A DNA stretch of 64,000 nucleotides from Ornithinimicrobium pratense (GCF_008843165.1 NZ_CP044427.1:2294001-2358000), one strand, 5' to 3'; counted from the stretch's first letter, positions 8,292-18,239 are shown. The notes: generated from the sequence alone by a model not told the origin. Made by a program: numbers and translations.

Positions 8292-8828
8292 TCACGACCC
8301 GGGCAGCGGCTGCCGGGAATGGTCTTCTACCGTACCCCGCCCGCCCGACAGGTGCGGGACGAGGACCTCCAGCAGCAGCTCGAGGACAGCGGTGACGGCG
8401 TCGGCACGGACCTGGGTCCGCGTGCCACGTAGGGTCAACGCCCGGTGGGCGCTTCGCTGTTCCCCGGCCACGGCGATGTGGACGGACCCGGCGGCCTTGC
8501 CGCCCGAGGGCCCCGGGCCGGCGACTCCGGTCGTGGCCAGGCCCCAGTCCGCCCCCAGCAGGTCCCGGACCCCCTGCGCCATCGCCACGGCGCACGCGCG
8601 GGACACCGCGCCGTCCTCCTCCAGCACCCGGCCCGGGATTCCGAGCACCCCGGCCTTGACCTCGTCGACGTAGGCGACGACCCCGCCCCGTACGGTCGCA
8701 CTGGCTCCGGGAACGTCGGTGAGGGCCGCCGCCACGAGACCACCGGTGAGCGACTCGGCGACGGCGATGGTGTGCCCGTGGTCCTGCAGGGCGGCCAGCA
8801 CCCGGCCCGGCAGCGGCGCCGCAGTCAT
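8292..8828 (-). CDS. CinA C-terminal-domain protein, nicotinamide-nucleotide amidase (PncC)
   Basis: 178 aa, the stand-alone CinA C-terminal domain. These enzymes deamidate NMN to nicotinic acid mononucleotide in pyridine-nucleotide recycling. Visible motifs: AVAESLTGGLVAAALTDVPG near the N-terminus, GGVVAYVDEVKAGVLGIP in the middle, and LATTGVAGPGPSGGKAAGSV (catalytic-core TGVAGP). No N-terminal competence domain is present, as expected for the PncC form. It lies 13 bp after pgsA and 19 bp before clgR on the same strand, so it is part of that operon. Confidence 0.9.
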   Translation of the reverse strand: MTAAPLPGRVLAALQDHGHTIAVAESLTGGLVAAALTDVPGASATVRGGVVAYVDEVKAGVLGIPGRVLEEDGAVSRACAVAMAQGVRDLLGADWGLATTGVAGPGPSGGKAAGSVHIAVAGEQRSAHRALTLRGTRTQVRADAVTAVLELLLEVLVPHLSGGRGTVEDHSRQPLPGS

Positions 8829-8841
8829 CGCGCCGCGCCCC

Positions 8842-9444
8842 TCAGGTCGCGCGCTCGCGCGGCGCGAGCGCCTGGCGCACGTAGTCGATGCCGGTGATGA
8901 CGGTGACTACGAGCGCGGCATACATCACCCACAGGCCGAGCTGGCCGAACCAGCCCAGCACCGGCACGATCAGGATCGAGATCCCGACCGCCTGCAGCAC
9001 CGTCTTGAGCTTGCCGCCCTTGCTCGCCGGGATGACCCCACGCCGGATGACGACGAAGCGCATGAGCGTGATGCCCACCTCGCGCGCCAGGATGACGACG
9101 GTCACCCACCACGGCAGCAGGTCGATGACGGACAGTCCGACGAGGGCGGTGCCGATCAGCGCCTTGTCGGCGATCGGATCCATGAGTTTGCCGAAGGCGG
9201 TGATCAGCCCCTGCCTGCGGGCCAGGTAGCCGTCGACCCAGTCGGTGCCGATGGCGACCAGGAAGACCGCCAGCGCCCACCACCGCAGCGTGGTGTCCTC
9301 ACCACCCTGCGACATCAGCAGCCAGCCGAAGACCGGCACCATCAGGATGCGCAGCACGGTCAGCGCGTTCGGGACGTTCCACGCGGACGCCAGTGGCGCC
9401 TCTGGCGCGGTCGCGAGGTCGGGGCCGTCCGGGTCGTGGATCAT
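8842..9444 (-). CDS. pgsA: CDP-diacylglycerol-glycerol-3-phosphate 3-phosphatidyltransferase
   Basis: 200-aa integral membrane enzyme of phospholipid synthesis (phosphatidylglycerophosphate). The CDP-alcohol phosphotransferase motif D-G-x2-A-R-x8-G-x3-D-x3-D is complete: [19 protein letters not shown] continuing to PIAD, about residues 70-95. Several hydrophobic helices flank it ([36 protein letters not shown]). The ATG overlaps the rimO stop codon by 4 bp (ATGA), so translation is probably coupled. Some CDP-alcohol transferases use inositol phosphate, but length and context favour PgsA. Confidence 0.9.
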   Translation of the reverse strand: MIHDPDGPDLATAPEAPLASAWNVPNALTVLRILMVPVFGWLLMSQGGEDTTLRWWALAVFLVAIGTDWVDGYLARRQGLITAFGKLMDPIADKALIGTALVGLSVIDLLPWWVTVVILAREVGITLMRFVVIRRGVIPASKGGKLKTVLQAVGISILIVPVLGWFGQLGLWVMYAALVVTVITGIDYVRQALAPRERAT

Positions 9445-11039
9445 GCCGCCGGCTCCCCCGCGGCCGGGGGCGGGCCCACGGGCTCGCTTGCCCCTTGCCC
9501 GCCGCCGGGCCTGCCCTGCCCAGCCTGCGCGAGCGGCACGGCGACGAGGTCGACCCCCTCGGTCGCCACCACCCTGGCGGTGACGAGGGAGCCGACGGCC
9601 AGGGTCGGCATACCTCCCTGCTCGTCCTCCAGGTAGGTGACGCCGTCCACGTCCGGGCCCTGCTGGCCGGCACGGCCGACGAGCCGCCCGTCGTCCTCGT
9701 CGACGTCCTCGACGAGCACCTCCACCAGGGTGCCGATCCGGTCCTCGGCCCGCTGCGCAGTGAGCTCCTCGACGAGGGCGCTCACTCGCGCGACGCGCTC
9801 AAGGATCGTCGCCTCGTCAATCTTGTCGTCGTAGCTCTCCGCCTCGGTGCCATCCTCGTCGGAGTAGCCGAAGACGCCGACGACATCGAGCCGGGCCTCC
9901 TCCAGGAAGGCGGTGAGCTCGGTGAGGTCCTCCTCGCTCTCCCCCGGGAAGCCGACGATGACGTTGGTCCGGATGCCGGCCTCGGGCACTCGCGCCCGCA
10001 CCTGCTCCAGCAGGGCCAGGAAGGACTCGCGGTCGCCGAAGCGGCGCATCCGGCGCAGCAGGGGACCGGAGGCGTGCTGGAAGGAGATGTCGAAGTAAGG
10101 CGCGACGCCGGGGGTGCTGGCCATCGCGTCGAGCAGGTCGGGCCGGATCTCGGCGGGCTGCAGGTAGGACACCCGCACCCGCGCGATCCCCTCCAGGGCG
10201 GCGAGCTCGGCGATCAGACCGTCCACGAGCCGCAGGTCGCCCAGGTCCTTGCCGTAGGAGGTGGTGTTCTCGCTGACCAGGAAGACCTCCTTGACCCCCC
10301 GCTCCGCGAGCCACTGCGCCTCCGTCAGCACGTCCTGCGGCGGCCGGGAGACGAATGCGCCGCGGAACATCGGGATCGCGCAGAACGCGCACCGCCGGTC
10401 GCAGCCGGAGGCGAGTTTGAGCGGCGCCCACGGCCGGCCGTCCAGCCGGGCCCGCACGACGCGCGGCCCGGTCGCCGGCGTGACCTGCTCCAGGGGGGTG
10501 GCGGGCTCGGTGTCGCTGGAGAACTCCGTGGGGGTGTCGGACGTGGCGGCGGGTGCGGGGGTGGCCTGCTGGTGGCCGGGCAGGGCCACCGCGGTGCTGG
10601 CGGTATGCCGTGCCACGGGCGAGACGGGCAGCAGGCGTCGCCGGTCGCGGGGCGCGTGCGAGGCGGGGCGCTCCCCAGCCAGGATCCGTTGCAGGTGGCT
10701 GGACATGTCCGAGTAGGTGTCGAAACCGAGCACGGCGTCGGCCTCCGGCAGCTCCTCGGCCAGCTGCGCGCCATACCGCTCGGCCATACAGCCGACGGCA
10801 ACCACTTTCTGGGTGCGGCCGGTGCGCTTGAGGTCGCTGGCCTCCAGCAGGGCGTCGACCGAGTCCTTCTTGGCCTGCTCGACGAAGCCGCAGGTGTTGA
10901 CCACCGCCACGTCGGCCTCGGCGGCGTCCGCGACGAGGGTCCAACCCTCGGCGGCCAGGCGGCCGGCCAGCTCTTCGGAGTCCACCTCGTTCCGCGTGCA
11001 GCCCAGGGTGACGACGGCAACGGAACGGGGGTGGGACAT
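9441..11039 (-). CDS. rimO: Ribosomal protein S12 (Asp89) methylthiotransferase RimO
   Basis: 532 aa. Radical-SAM enzyme that methylthiolates an Asp of ribosomal protein S12. It has the N-terminal UPF0004 domain ([20 protein letters not shown]; Cys in [15 protein letters not shown] and [11 protein letters not shown]), the radical-SAM cluster [11 protein letters not shown] (CxxxCxxC) and a C-terminal TRAM domain. A ~45-residue Pro/Ala/Thr-rich insert (roughly residues 145-190) before the radical-SAM motif makes it longer than usual (~440-500 aa); such inserts are common in high-GC actinobacteria. TAGACT at 11046-11051 lies six bases before the ATG. Confidence 0.93.
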   Translation of the reverse strand: MSHPRSVAVVTLGCTRNEVDSEELAGRLAAEGWTLVADAAEADVAVVNTCGFVEQAKKDSVDALLEASDLKRTGRTQKVVAVGCMAERYGAQLAEELPEADAVLGFDTYSDMSSHLQRILAGERPASHAPRDRRRLLPVSPVARHTASTAVALPGHQQATPAPAATSDTPTEFSSDTEPATPLEQVTPATGPRVVRARLDGRPWAPLKLASGCDRRCAFCAIPMFRGAFVSRPPQDVLTEAQWLAERGVKEVFLVSENTTSYGKDLGDLRLVDGLIAELAALEGIARVRVSYLQPAEIRPDLLDAMASTPGVAPYFDISFQHASGPLLRRMRRFGDRESFLALLEQVRARVPEAGIRTNVIVGFPGESEEDLTELTAFLEEARLDVVGVFGYSDEDGTEAESYDDKIDEATILERVARVSALVEELTAQRAEDRIGTLVEVLVEDVDEDDGRLVGRAGQQGPDVDGVTYLEDEQGGMPTLAVGSLVTARVVATEGVDLVAVPLAQAGQGRPGGGQGASEPVGPPPAAGEPAA

Positions 11040-11045
11040 GCCGTC

Positions 11046-11051
11046 AGTCTA
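11046..11051 (-). promoter_or_regulatory. -10 box TAGACT for leaderless rimO transcript
   Basis: Read on the minus strand, TAGACT is followed by six bases and the rimO ATG at 11039. It may drive rimO-pgsA-cinA-clgR separately from ftsK. Confidence 0.45.
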
Positions 11052-11073
11052 CGACCGGCGACGGCAACGAACG

Positions 11074-14022
11074 TCAGTAGCGCTCGCGGCCACCGCGGTC
11101 GGTGAGCTCCCAGGCGTCCTCGGACTCAGCCTCGCCCTCGTCCTCGACGTAGGTCCCGCCGACGGGGTCGCCGTCGTAGCGGGCGTCGCGGGTGTGGCCG
11201 ACCCGGGGCTGGGCGGCGGTCGGGTCGGTGTCGTCGGCTGTGTCCAGCTCGTCGTCCAGGTCGCCCTCCTCGCGCGCCACCTCGGTCGGGTTGGCGTCGA
11301 AGGGCGCGGTGTCGATCTCCGGCTCCGGGCGCGGTGCGGGGTCGTGGCCCTGGAGCAGTGCCAGGGTCTCCTCCAGGTCGTCCGGCTTGACCAGCACGTC
11401 GCGCGCCTTGGAGCCCTCGGAGGGCCCGACGATGCCGCGGGACTCCATCAGGTCCATGAGGCGGCCCGCCTTGGCGAAGCCGACGCGCAGCTTGCGCTGC
11501 AGCATCGAGGTGGACCCGAACTGGGTGGTGATCACCTGCTCGGTCGCCTGCAGCAGCAGGTCGAGGTCGTCGCCGATGTCCTCGTCGGTCTGCTTCTTGG
11601 CCGGGGTCGCCAGGACCTCCTCGACATAGGTGGGCTTGAGCTGGCCGGTGACGTGCGCGACGACGTCGTGCACCTCGGACTCGCTGACCCAGGCACCCTG
11701 GACGCGCAGCGGCTTGGAGGCGCCCATGGGCAGGAAGAGCGCGTCGCCCTGGCCAATGAGCTTCTCTGCGCCCGGCTGGTCCAGGACCACCCGACTGTCG
11801 GCCAGCGAGGACGTGGCGAAGGCCATCCGGGAGGGCACGTTGGCCTTGATCAGGCCGGTGACCACGTCGACCGAGGGGCGCTGGGTGGCCAGCACCAGAT
11901 GGATGCCGGCGGCCCGGGCCAGCTGGGTGATGCGCACCACCGACTCCTCCACGTCTCGGGGGGCCACCATCATCAGGTCGGCCAGCTCGTCGATGACGAC
12001 CAGCAGGTAGGGGTAGGGCTGCAGGACCCGCTGCGAACCGGGGGGCGGGGTGATCTTGCCCGAGCGGATCGCCTTGTTGAAGTCGTCGATGTGCTTGTAG
12101 CCGAAGGCCGCCAGGTCGTCGTAGCGGGTGTCCATCTCCTTGACCACCCAGCTCAGCGCCTCGGCGGCCTTCTTGGGGTTGGTGATGATCGGCGTGATCA
12201 GGTGCGGGATGCCCTCGTAGGCGGTCAGCTCGACCCGCTTGGGGTCGACGAGGATCAACCGGACCTCGTCCGGCGTGGAGCGCATGAGGATCGAGGTGAT
12301 CATCGAGTTGACGAAGCTGGACTTGCCCGAGCCGGTCGCACCGGCGACGAGCAGGTGCGGCATCTTGGCCAGGTTGGCGATGACGTAGCCACCCTCGACG
12401 TCCTTGCCGACGCCCATCACCATCGGATGGGTGTTGTTGCGGGCCGCCTGGCTGCGCAGCACGTCACCGAGGTTGACGTTCTCCCGGTCGGTGTTGGGGA
12501 TCTCCACGCCGACGGCGGACTTGCCCGGGATCGGGGAGAGGATACGCACGTCGGCCGAGGCCACGGCATAGGCAATGTTCTTGGAGAGCGCGGTGATCCG
12601 CTCCACCTTCACGCCCGGTCCCAGCTCGACCTCGTAGCGGGTGACGGTGGGGCCACGGGTGAAGTCGGTGACCTGGGCGTCGACGTTGAAGTCCTCAAGG
12701 ACGCCGGTGAGCGCGTCGACCACTTTGTCGTTGGCCTCCGAGCGCTCCTTATGTGGGCTTCCGGGTTTGAGGACCGAGGAGTCGGGCAGGGTGTAGGTGA
12801 CGTCCCCGGCGAGCTGCAGCTGCTCCACCCGCTGCGGCAGCTGGGTGGTGGGTGGCGGCTCCAGGGGCGCCTTGGCCTTGGCCTTCTGCACCGCGGTGGG
12901 CGGCTGGGGGCGCTTCTGCCCCGGGCGCAGTCCGACGATCTCCTCGGTCGTCTCCCCGGGTGCCTCCGGCCGGGCCGGGGTTGCTCCCTGGGCCGCGCGC
13001 GCCGGCGTGTGCGCGGTCGCCCCCTTGCCCGCCGTCGCGCTGCGCCGGCTGGCTTTCGGGGCCTCGGGCGGCTGCTCAGGGACATCCTCGGGACCAGCCT
13101 GGGGCCGCGGTCGGGCCCGCAGCGAGCGCCCACCCTGGCCCCGCTCTACCACCGCTGCCTGATCGAAGGCGACGTCACCGGCCCGCTCTGCGTCGAGCTC
13201 GCCCGCCCGGCGGCGGGAGCGGCGGGTGCGCGGAAGCACCTCACCGGTCACTGGGTCGATCTCATCGAAGCGGGCCGAGTCGAAGAGTTGCTGCTCGACC
13301 TCCCGCAGGCGGTCAGGGATGCGATGGACCGGGGTGCGGGTGAGGACCAGGAAGCCGAACACCCCCAGCAGCGAGAGCACGGCGTAGGCCCCGATGGGGG
13401 TGATCGCGGCCGAGATCATCGAGGACAGGATGAAGCCCAGGACCCCGCCGGAGGACTGCATGACCGCCAGCCCCTCGCTGTAGTCGGGCGCCCCGACGGC
13501 CAGGTGGGTGATGCCGGAGGCGGACAGCAGCAGGGCGATGGTGCCGATCGACATCCGGTTGGTGGCCTGCTGGTCGGTGGGTCGCCGGAAGAGCCGTAGG
13601 GCGAAGAAGATCAGCACGACCGGCAGGACGAGCGCGACCCGGCCCAAGGTGCCGGCCGTGACGGCGTGCACCGCGTCGCCAAACACGCCGTCCAGGTGCC
13701 ACCACTCCCGCAGCGCCACCACGATCGTCAGGGCAAGCAGGAGGAAACCGGCACCGTCGCGGCGGTGCTCGGGCTCGAGGTCGCGGGCCGAGTCGGTCAT
13801 CGCCCGCACGGTGCCACCGGCGGCGCCGGCGACCCCCCGGAAGACCCGCCCGGGCAGGGAGGGGCCGTTGTCCGCGGGGGTGCTCGCGCCCCCACGGCCG
13901 GTGCTGCCACCCCGCGTGCTGGTCGACCGGGTGCTGCCGGAGCGGCTCGCCGGGCGCGTCGAGGCGCCCTTGGCGCCGCCCGCGCGGGCGCTGGTCGTCG
14001 AGGATGCAGTCTTGGCCACCAT
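11074..14022 (-). CDS. ftsK: DNA translocase FtsK/SpoIIIE
   Basis: 982 aa from the ATG at 14022. Four transmembrane helices lie in the N-terminal 260 residues (GFLLLALTIVVALREWW; VALVLPVVLIFFALRLF; two more before VLTRTPVHRI). A basic/Pro-rich linker follows, then the hexameric motor: Walker A VAGATGSGKSSF and Walker B LLVVIDELADLMM. The C-terminal winged-helix gamma domain is near TTQFGSTSMLQRKLRVGFAK. FtsK pumps chromosome-terminus DNA through the division septum and activates Xer recombination. Start choice: TACGGT at 14026-14031 is three bases from this ATG but six from the next codon, GTG at 14019, so a leaderless start at the GTG is equally likely. Another ATG at 14079 is less likely. 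Confidence 0.94.
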   Translation of the reverse strand: MVAKTASSTTSARAGGAKGASTRPASRSGSTRSTSTRGGSTGRGGASTPADNGPSLPGRVFRGVAGAAGGTVRAMTDSARDLEPEHRRDGAGFLLLALTIVVALREWWHLDGVFGDAVHAVTAGTLGRVALVLPVVLIFFALRLFRRPTDQQATNRMSIGTIALLLSASGITHLAVGAPDYSEGLAVMQSSGGVLGFILSSMISAAITPIGAYAVLSLLGVFGFLVLTRTPVHRIPDRLREVEQQLFDSARFDEIDPVTGEVLPRTRRSRRRAGELDAERAGDVAFDQAAVVERGQGGRSLRARPRPQAGPEDVPEQPPEAPKASRRSATAGKGATAHTPARAAQGATPARPEAPGETTEEIVGLRPGQKRPQPPTAVQKAKAKAPLEPPPTTQLPQRVEQLQLAGDVTYTLPDSSVLKPGSPHKERSEANDKVVDALTGVLEDFNVDAQVTDFTRGPTVTRYEVELGPGVKVERITALSKNIAYAVASADVRILSPIPGKSAVGVEIPNTDRENVNLGDVLRSQAARNNTHPMVMGVGKDVEGGYVIANLAKMPHLLVAGATGSGKSSFVNSMITSILMRSTPDEVRLILVDPKRVELTAYEGIPHLITPIITNPKKAAEALSWVVKEMDTRYDDLAAFGYKHIDDFNKAIRSGKITPPPGSQRVLQPYPYLLVVIDELADLMMVAPRDVEESVVRITQLARAAGIHLVLATQRPSVDVVTGLIKANVPSRMAFATSSLADSRVVLDQPGAEKLIGQGDALFLPMGASKPLRVQGAWVSESEVHDVVAHVTGQLKPTYVEEVLATPAKKQTDEDIGDDLDLLLQATEQVITTQFGSTSMLQRKLRVGFAKAGRLMDLMESRGIVGPSEGSKARDVLVKPDDLEETLALLQGHDPAPRPEPEIDTAPFDANPTEVAREEGDLDDELDTADDTDPTAAQPRVGHTRDARYDGDPVGGTYVEDEGEAESEDAWELTDRGGRERY

Positions 14023-14204
14023 GGCACCGTACCCAACAGTCACGCCTGCCACAGTCGCCCCACGCCGCGGGGTGGGCATCCGGGCCAGGCCCCGCGGGGC
14101 CCGATGGGCCGCACCGGGGTGCTGTCTACCGGGAAGGTGGTCGCGCTCGATCCATCCTCTAAAGGTGGTGGTGCTCCGGCGCCAGCCTCACTACGGTAAG
14201 TCAC

Positions 14205-14645
14205 GTGAACGAGGACCAGGGGACCCCGCCGCCCATCCCGCCGTACCGACCCGAGCAGGGCGGGGAGGGACCGCAGGACAGGCTGGGCCGTCCGGACGCC
14301 CTAGAGCGCCCGGACCGGGTGGACCAGTCCGATGGCCTGGACCGCGGGCAGGACGCAGCCCTCACCGATCGGCAGCGGGCGCTGGAGTCGCTGGAGGCCA
14401 AGGCTGACTTCCGGGGGCATCTGACCATCTACCTGCTGGTCATGCTGCTGCTGACCGGGATCTGGGCGTTCAGCACCGGCTTCAGCGGCTTCTTCTGGCC
14501 GATCTTCCCGATGATGGGTTGGGGTCTGGGCGTGGCCATCCATGGCGTCAGCCTGGGTTGGGACAAGGACCCCACCGAGGAGGAGATCAACGACGAGATC
14601 CAGCGGCTGCGGCGCCGTCAGCCGCGAGGCCGGTTGGAGGAGTGA
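14205..14645 (+). CDS. 2TM-domain membrane protein of unknown function
   Basis: 146 aa. Pro/Asp-rich N-terminus, then a 2TM domain: a short Arg-rich helix (RQRALESLEAKADFRGHL), helix 1 TIYLLVMLLLTGIWAFSTG, an aromatic turn (FSGFFWPIFPMMGWG) and helix 2 GVAIHGVSLGW, followed by an acidic/basic tail. The pattern is that of 2TM-domain proteins, often found fused to or near signalling proteins; no function is known. TACGGT at 14192-14197 lies seven bases before the GTG start. It is convergent with rnj (15-bp gap). Confidence 0.75.
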   Translation: MNEDQGTPPPIPPYRPEQGGEGPQDRLGRPDALERPDRVDQSDGLDRGQDAALTDRQRALESLEAKADFRGHLTIYLLVMLLLTGIWAFSTGFSGFFWPIFPMMGWGLGVAIHGVSLGWDKDPTEEEINDEIQRLRRRQPRGRLEE

Positions 14646-14660
14646 GCCTCGGCGAGCAGC

Positions 14661-16346
14661 TCAGGCGTCGATGACGATGGGGATGATCATCGGCCGCCGC
14701 CGCAGCTTGTTGCCGACGAAGGAGCCGATCGTCCGGCGGATCACCTGCTGCAGCTGGTAGGTGTCCTGGACGCCGTTGCGCTCAGCCTCCTGCAACGCCT
14801 CGACCAGGCGCGGCCGCACCTTCTCGAAGGGTTCCTGCCCGTCGGCGAAGCCACGGGTCTGGATCTCCGGGCCGGCGGCGATCGCGCCGGAGGATGCGTC
14901 GCGGACCACGATCACGGTGACGAAGCCCTCGTCCCGCAGGATGCGGCGATCCTTGAGCATGGTCTCGTCCGCGGCGCCTACGGTCGAGCCGTCGACGTAG
15001 ACGTAGCCGACGTCGACCGCGCCGGCGATCCGGGCCTGCCCGTCGACGAGGTCGACGACCACACCGTCCTCAGCCAGCACCACGTTCTCCTGCGGCACGC
15101 CGGTCGCCACCGCGAGGTCACCGTTGGCGACCATGTGCCGCCACTCACCATGCACCGGCATGACGTTGCGCGGCCGGACGATGTTGTAGCAGTAGAGCAG
15201 CTCGCCGGCGCTGGCGTGGCCCGAGACGTGCACGAGGGCGTTCTCCTTGTGCACGACCTTCGCGCCCCGCCGGGTCAGCCCGTTGATGACCCGGTAGACG
15301 GCATTCTCGTTGCCCGGGATGAGCGAGGAGGCCATCAGGACCGTGTCGTCCTGGCCGACGTCGATCTTGTGGTCGCCGTTGGCCATCCGCGACAGCGCGG
15401 CCATCGGCTCGCCCTGGGACCCGGTGCAGATGAGCACCTGCCGGTCCTCGGGCAGCTGGGTCAGCCGGCCCAGGTCGACCAGCACCCCGTCGGGGATGTG
15501 CAGGTAGCCCAGGTCGGCGGCGATGCCCATGTTGCGGATCATCGAGCGCCCCACCATCGCGACTTTGCGGCCGGACTCGACCGCAGCGTCCAGCACCTGC
15601 TGCACGCGGTGCACATGGGAGGCGAAGCAGGCCACGATGATCCTGCGGCGCGCGTCATGGAAGACGCGCTCGATCGCCGGGGTGATGTTGCGCTCCGGCG
15701 TGGTGAAGCCAGGGATGTGCGCGTTGGTGGAGTCGGTCATGAACAGGTCGACCCCCTCCTCCCCCAGCCGGGCGAAGGCACGCAGGTCGGTGATCCGGCC
15801 GTCCAGCGGCAGCTGGTCCATCTTGAAGTCGCCCGTGTGCAGGACGGTGCCGCCCGAGGTGCGCACGAAGACCGCCAGGGCGTCGGGGATGGAGTGGTTC
15901 ACCGCCACGAACTCACAGTCGAAGGGGCCGAACACCTCCCGACCCCCCTCTTTGACCCCCAGGGTCAGAGGCTTGATCCGGTGCTCCTTGAGCTTGGCCT
16001 CAACCAGGGCCAGGGTGAGCTGCGAGCCGACCAGGGGGATGTCCTCCCGCAGCCGCAGCAGGTAGGGCACTGCCCCGATGTGGTCCTCGTGGCCGTGGGT
16101 GAGCACGACCGCCACGATGTCGTCGAGCCGGTCCTCGATGGGGCCGAAGTCGGGCAGGATGAGATCCACGCCCGGGTGGTGCTCCTCGGGAAAGAGCACG
16201 CCGCAGTCGATGACGAGCAGCTTGCCCCGGTGCTCGAGGACGGCCATGTTGCGCCCGACCTCACCCAGCCCGCCCAGGGGGATGACGCGCACGCCGCCGT
16301 CGACCAAGGGGGCAGGAGGGCTCAGCTCGGGGTGCGGGTGACTCAT
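14661..16346 (-). CDS. rnj: Ribonuclease J (metallo-beta-lactamase/beta-CASP RNase)
   Basis: 561 aa, the usual RNase J length. It has 5'-3' exonuclease and endonuclease activity in mRNA decay and rRNA maturation. The zinc motif HGHEDH is at residues 84-89 (VVLTHGHEDHIGAVPYL); other MBL motifs include FVAVNHSIPDALAVF and LHTGDFKMDQ. The beta-CASP domain contains STNAHIPGFTTPERN and VACFASHVHRVQQV, and VHVSGHASAGELL lies near the C-terminal part. The ATG at 16346 is the right start: the N-terminus VRVIPLGGLGEVGRNM follows 18 residues later. TAAACT lies eight bases upstream. The gene is divergent from thyA, and the usual upstream dapA is absent here. Confidence 0.95.
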   Translation of the reverse strand: MSHPHPELSPPAPLVDGGVRVIPLGGLGEVGRNMAVLEHRGKLLVIDCGVLFPEEHHPGVDLILPDFGPIEDRLDDIVAVVLTHGHEDHIGAVPYLLRLREDIPLVGSQLTLALVEAKLKEHRIKPLTLGVKEGGREVFGPFDCEFVAVNHSIPDALAVFVRTSGGTVLHTGDFKMDQLPLDGRITDLRAFARLGEEGVDLFMTDSTNAHIPGFTTPERNITPAIERVFHDARRRIIVACFASHVHRVQQVLDAAVESGRKVAMVGRSMIRNMGIAADLGYLHIPDGVLVDLGRLTQLPEDRQVLICTGSQGEPMAALSRMANGDHKIDVGQDDTVLMASSLIPGNENAVYRVINGLTRRGAKVVHKENALVHVSGHASAGELLYCYNIVRPRNVMPVHGEWRHMVANGDLAVATGVPQENVVLAEDGVVVDLVDGQARIAGAVDVGYVYVDGSTVGAADETMLKDRRILRDEGFVTVIVVRDASSGAIAAGPEIQTRGFADGQEPFEKVRPRLVEALQEAERNGVQDTYQLQQVIRRTIGSFVGNKLRRRPMIIPIVIDA

Positions 16347-16438
16347 GGCCGGTGAGTTTACTGGGGGGCCCTCCCCCGTCCCCCTGCTCGCCGCACGAGG
16401 ACACCGGGCGGCCTGGGTGCGGCTGCGCGCAGCCCCAC

Positions 16439-16444
16439 TAGGCT
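16439..16444 (+). promoter_or_regulatory. -10 box TAGGCT for leaderless thyA transcript
   Basis: TAGGCT is followed by seven bases and the thyA ATG at 16452. It lies within the 105-bp thyA/rnj divergent gap. Confidence 0.45.
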
Positions 16445-16451
16445 GGCGAGC

Positions 16452-17273
16452 ATGCAGGCCTACCTCGACCTCCTGGCACGGATCCGCACCGAGGGTGTGC
16501 GCAAGAGCGACCGCACCGGGACCGGGACCCTGTCGGTCTTCGGTCACCAGATGCGCTTCGACCTCACCGCGGGGTTCCCGGCTCTGACCACCAAGCGCCT
16601 GCACATGCGCTCGGTCATCGGCGAGCTGCTGTGGTTTCTGCGCGGCGACACCAACATCGGCTGGCTGCACGAGAACGGCATCAGCATCTGGGACGAGTGG
16701 GCCGACGAGAACGGCGACCTGGGCCCCGTCTACGGCCACCAGTGGCGCTCCTGGCCCGACCCCGACGGCGGCACCATCGACCAGATCCAGCGCCTCGTCG
16801 AAGGCCTGCGCACCAACCCCGACTCGCGCCGCCACATCGTCTCGGCCTGGAACGTCGCCGACGTGGAGGACATGGCGCTGCCCCCCTGCCACACGCTCTT
16901 CCAGTTCTACGTCTCCCCCGCCGCTGCGGACGACCCGGACCAGCGGGGCTGGCTGTCCTGCCAGCTCTACCAGCGCAGCGCGGACACCTTCCTCGGGGTG
17001 CCCTTCAACATCGTCAGCTACGCCCTGCTGACCCACCTCGTCGGGCAGGTCGTCGACCTGCGCCCCAAGGAGTTCGTGCACACCCTGGGTGATGCCCACC
17101 TCTACCTCAACCACCTGGAGCAGGCGCAGGAGCAGCTCACCCGCACACCCGGGCCCCTGCCCACCCTGTGGCTCAACCCGGACGTGACCGAGATCGACGC
17201 CTTCGAGCTGGCGGACATCGAGGTGCGAGACTACGTCGCCGCACCGACGATCAAGGCACCGATCGCGGTATGA
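16452..17273 (+). CDS. thyA: Thymidylate synthase ThyA
   Basis: 273 aa. Converts dUMP and 5,10-methylene-THF to dTMP and dihydrofolate. The catalytic Cys is C146 ([12 protein letters not shown]), the same number as in E. coli. Other family signatures: [54 protein letters not shown] and [20 protein letters not shown]. Its stop codon overlaps the start of the Nudix-DHFR gene (ATGA), so the enzyme that makes dihydrofolate and the one that reduces it are translationally coupled. No thyX is seen in the window. Confidence 0.97.
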   Translation: MQAYLDLLARIRTEGVRKSDRTGTGTLSVFGHQMRFDLTAGFPALTTKRLHMRSVIGELLWFLRGDTNIGWLHENGISIWDEWADENGDLGPVYGHQWRSWPDPDGGTIDQIQRLVEGLRTNPDSRRHIVSAWNVADVEDMALPPCHTLFQFYVSPAAADDPDQRGWLSCQLYQRSADTFLGVPFNIVSYALLTHLVGQVVDLRPKEFVHTLGDAHLYLNHLEQAQEQLTRTPGPLPTLWLNPDVTEIDAFELADIEVRDYVAAPTIKAPIAV

Positions 17274-18220
17274 CGCAGGACCGGTTCGCGCTCGTCCCGG
17301 CCGCCTACCTCGTCCTGCTCCGGGAGCCCGAGGCGGGCCGGCGCGAGGTGCTGCTGCAGCTGCGGCGGGGCACGGCCTACATGGACGGCTGGTGGGCCTG
17401 CGGCGCGGCCGGTCACGTCGAGCAGGGCGAGACCGCGCTCCAGGGTGCAGCGCGCGAGGCCCGGGAGGAGCTCGGGATCGAGGTCCTGCCCGAGGACCTC
17501 GACCTGGCCGCGACCGTGCAACGCACCTGCGTGGTGCCGTCCGACCACCCAGAGCTCGAGGAACGGATCGACATCTTCGTCACCGCGACGGCCTGGACCG
17601 GCGAGCCGACCATCCAGGAGGAGGGCAAGGCGGGCGAGCTGCGCTGGTGGCCGCTGGACGAGCTCCCCGAACGGGTGGTCCCGCACGAGCGCGCGGCGCT
17701 GCAGTCGGTGGCCGCCGGCGAGCGCGGGACCTTCCACGCCTTCGGCTTTGAGCAACGGCTGACGTTGATCGCCGCGGTCGGCCGCAACGGCGTCATCGGC
17801 GACGGCAGAGAGATGCCCTGGCACCTGCCCGAGGACCTGCGCTTCTTCAAAAGCACCACGATGGACGGTGTCCTGGTGATGGGCCGGGGCACCTGGGACT
17901 CCATCGGCCGGGCCCTGCCAGGGAGAAGCACCATCGTGGTCACCCGGCAGCCTGGCTGGTCCGCCCCGGGTGCCGAGGTGGCCCACTCCCTGTGCGAGGC
18001 GCTGACGATCGCCGGGGACGGGGAGGTCTTCGTCGCCGGTGGTGGGCAGATCTACGCCCAGACGATCGGGCACGCCCACCGCCTGCTCCTGACCCAGGTC
18101 GACCTGGAGCCGCAGGGCCAGACCCGGTTCCCGACCGTCGACCCCGACCTGTGGCAGGAGGTGTCCCGCACCCCGGGTGAGCCTCCGGTGACGGCGTGGG
18201 TCACCTGGGAACGGCGCTGA
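17270..18220 (+). CDS. Nudix hydrolase-dihydrofolate reductase fusion protein
   Basis: 316 aa in one uninterrupted frame. Residues ~6-155 are a Nudix hydrolase with a perfect Nudix box (G48-x5-E54-x7-R62-E63-x2-E66-E67-x-G69). Residues ~164-316 are a complete [32 protein letters not shown] with catalytic Asp D189 (E. coli D27 position), [11 protein letters not shown] and [11 protein letters not shown] for NADPH, and [17 protein letters not shown] reduces dihydrofolate made by ThyA. The Nudix substrate is unknown; dihydroneopterin triphosphate (folate synthesis) or a nucleoside triphosphate would make sense. The ATG at 17270 overlaps the thyA stop. No ATG or GTG begins a stand-alone DHFR, though a rare TTG/CTG internal start cannot be excluded. 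Confidence 0.88.
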   Translation: MTQDRFALVPAAYLVLLREPEAGRREVLLQLRRGTAYMDGWWACGAAGHVEQGETALQGAAREAREELGIEVLPEDLDLAATVQRTCVVPSDHPELEERIDIFVTATAWTGEPTIQEEGKAGELRWWPLDELPERVVPHERAALQSVAAGERGTFHAFGFEQRLTLIAAVGRNGVIGDGREMPWHLPEDLRFFKSTTMDGVLVMGRGTWDSIGRALPGRSTIVVTRQPGWSAPGAEVAHSLCEALTIAGDGEVFVAGGGQIYAQTIGHAHRLLLTQVDLEPQGQTRFPTVDPDLWQEVSRTPGEPPVTAWVTWERR

Positions 18221-18227
18221 CGGGTCG

Positions 18228-18233
18228 TAAGGT
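18228..18233 (+). promoter_or_regulatory. -10 box TAAGGT for leaderless S9 peptidase transcript
   Basis: TAAGGT is followed by six bases and the GTG start at 18240. The six bases are CGGAGG, which is also a partial Shine-Dalgarno match but abuts the start too closely to work as one. Confidence 0.4.
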
Positions 18234-18239
18234 CGGAGG

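Noticed and set aside
10717-13599. 960-codon open frame on the plus strand opposite ftsK
   Set aside because: It is antisense to well-conserved ftsK and rimO. Long antisense frames are expected where GC-rich third positions remove stop codons; the protein is Val/Gly/His-rich with no domain.
17168-17269. Longer N-terminus for the Nudix-DHFR protein
   Set aside because: It would overlap thyA by 106 bp with an Arg-rich segment; the ATG at 17270 coupled to the thyA stop gives the proper Nudix N-terminus.
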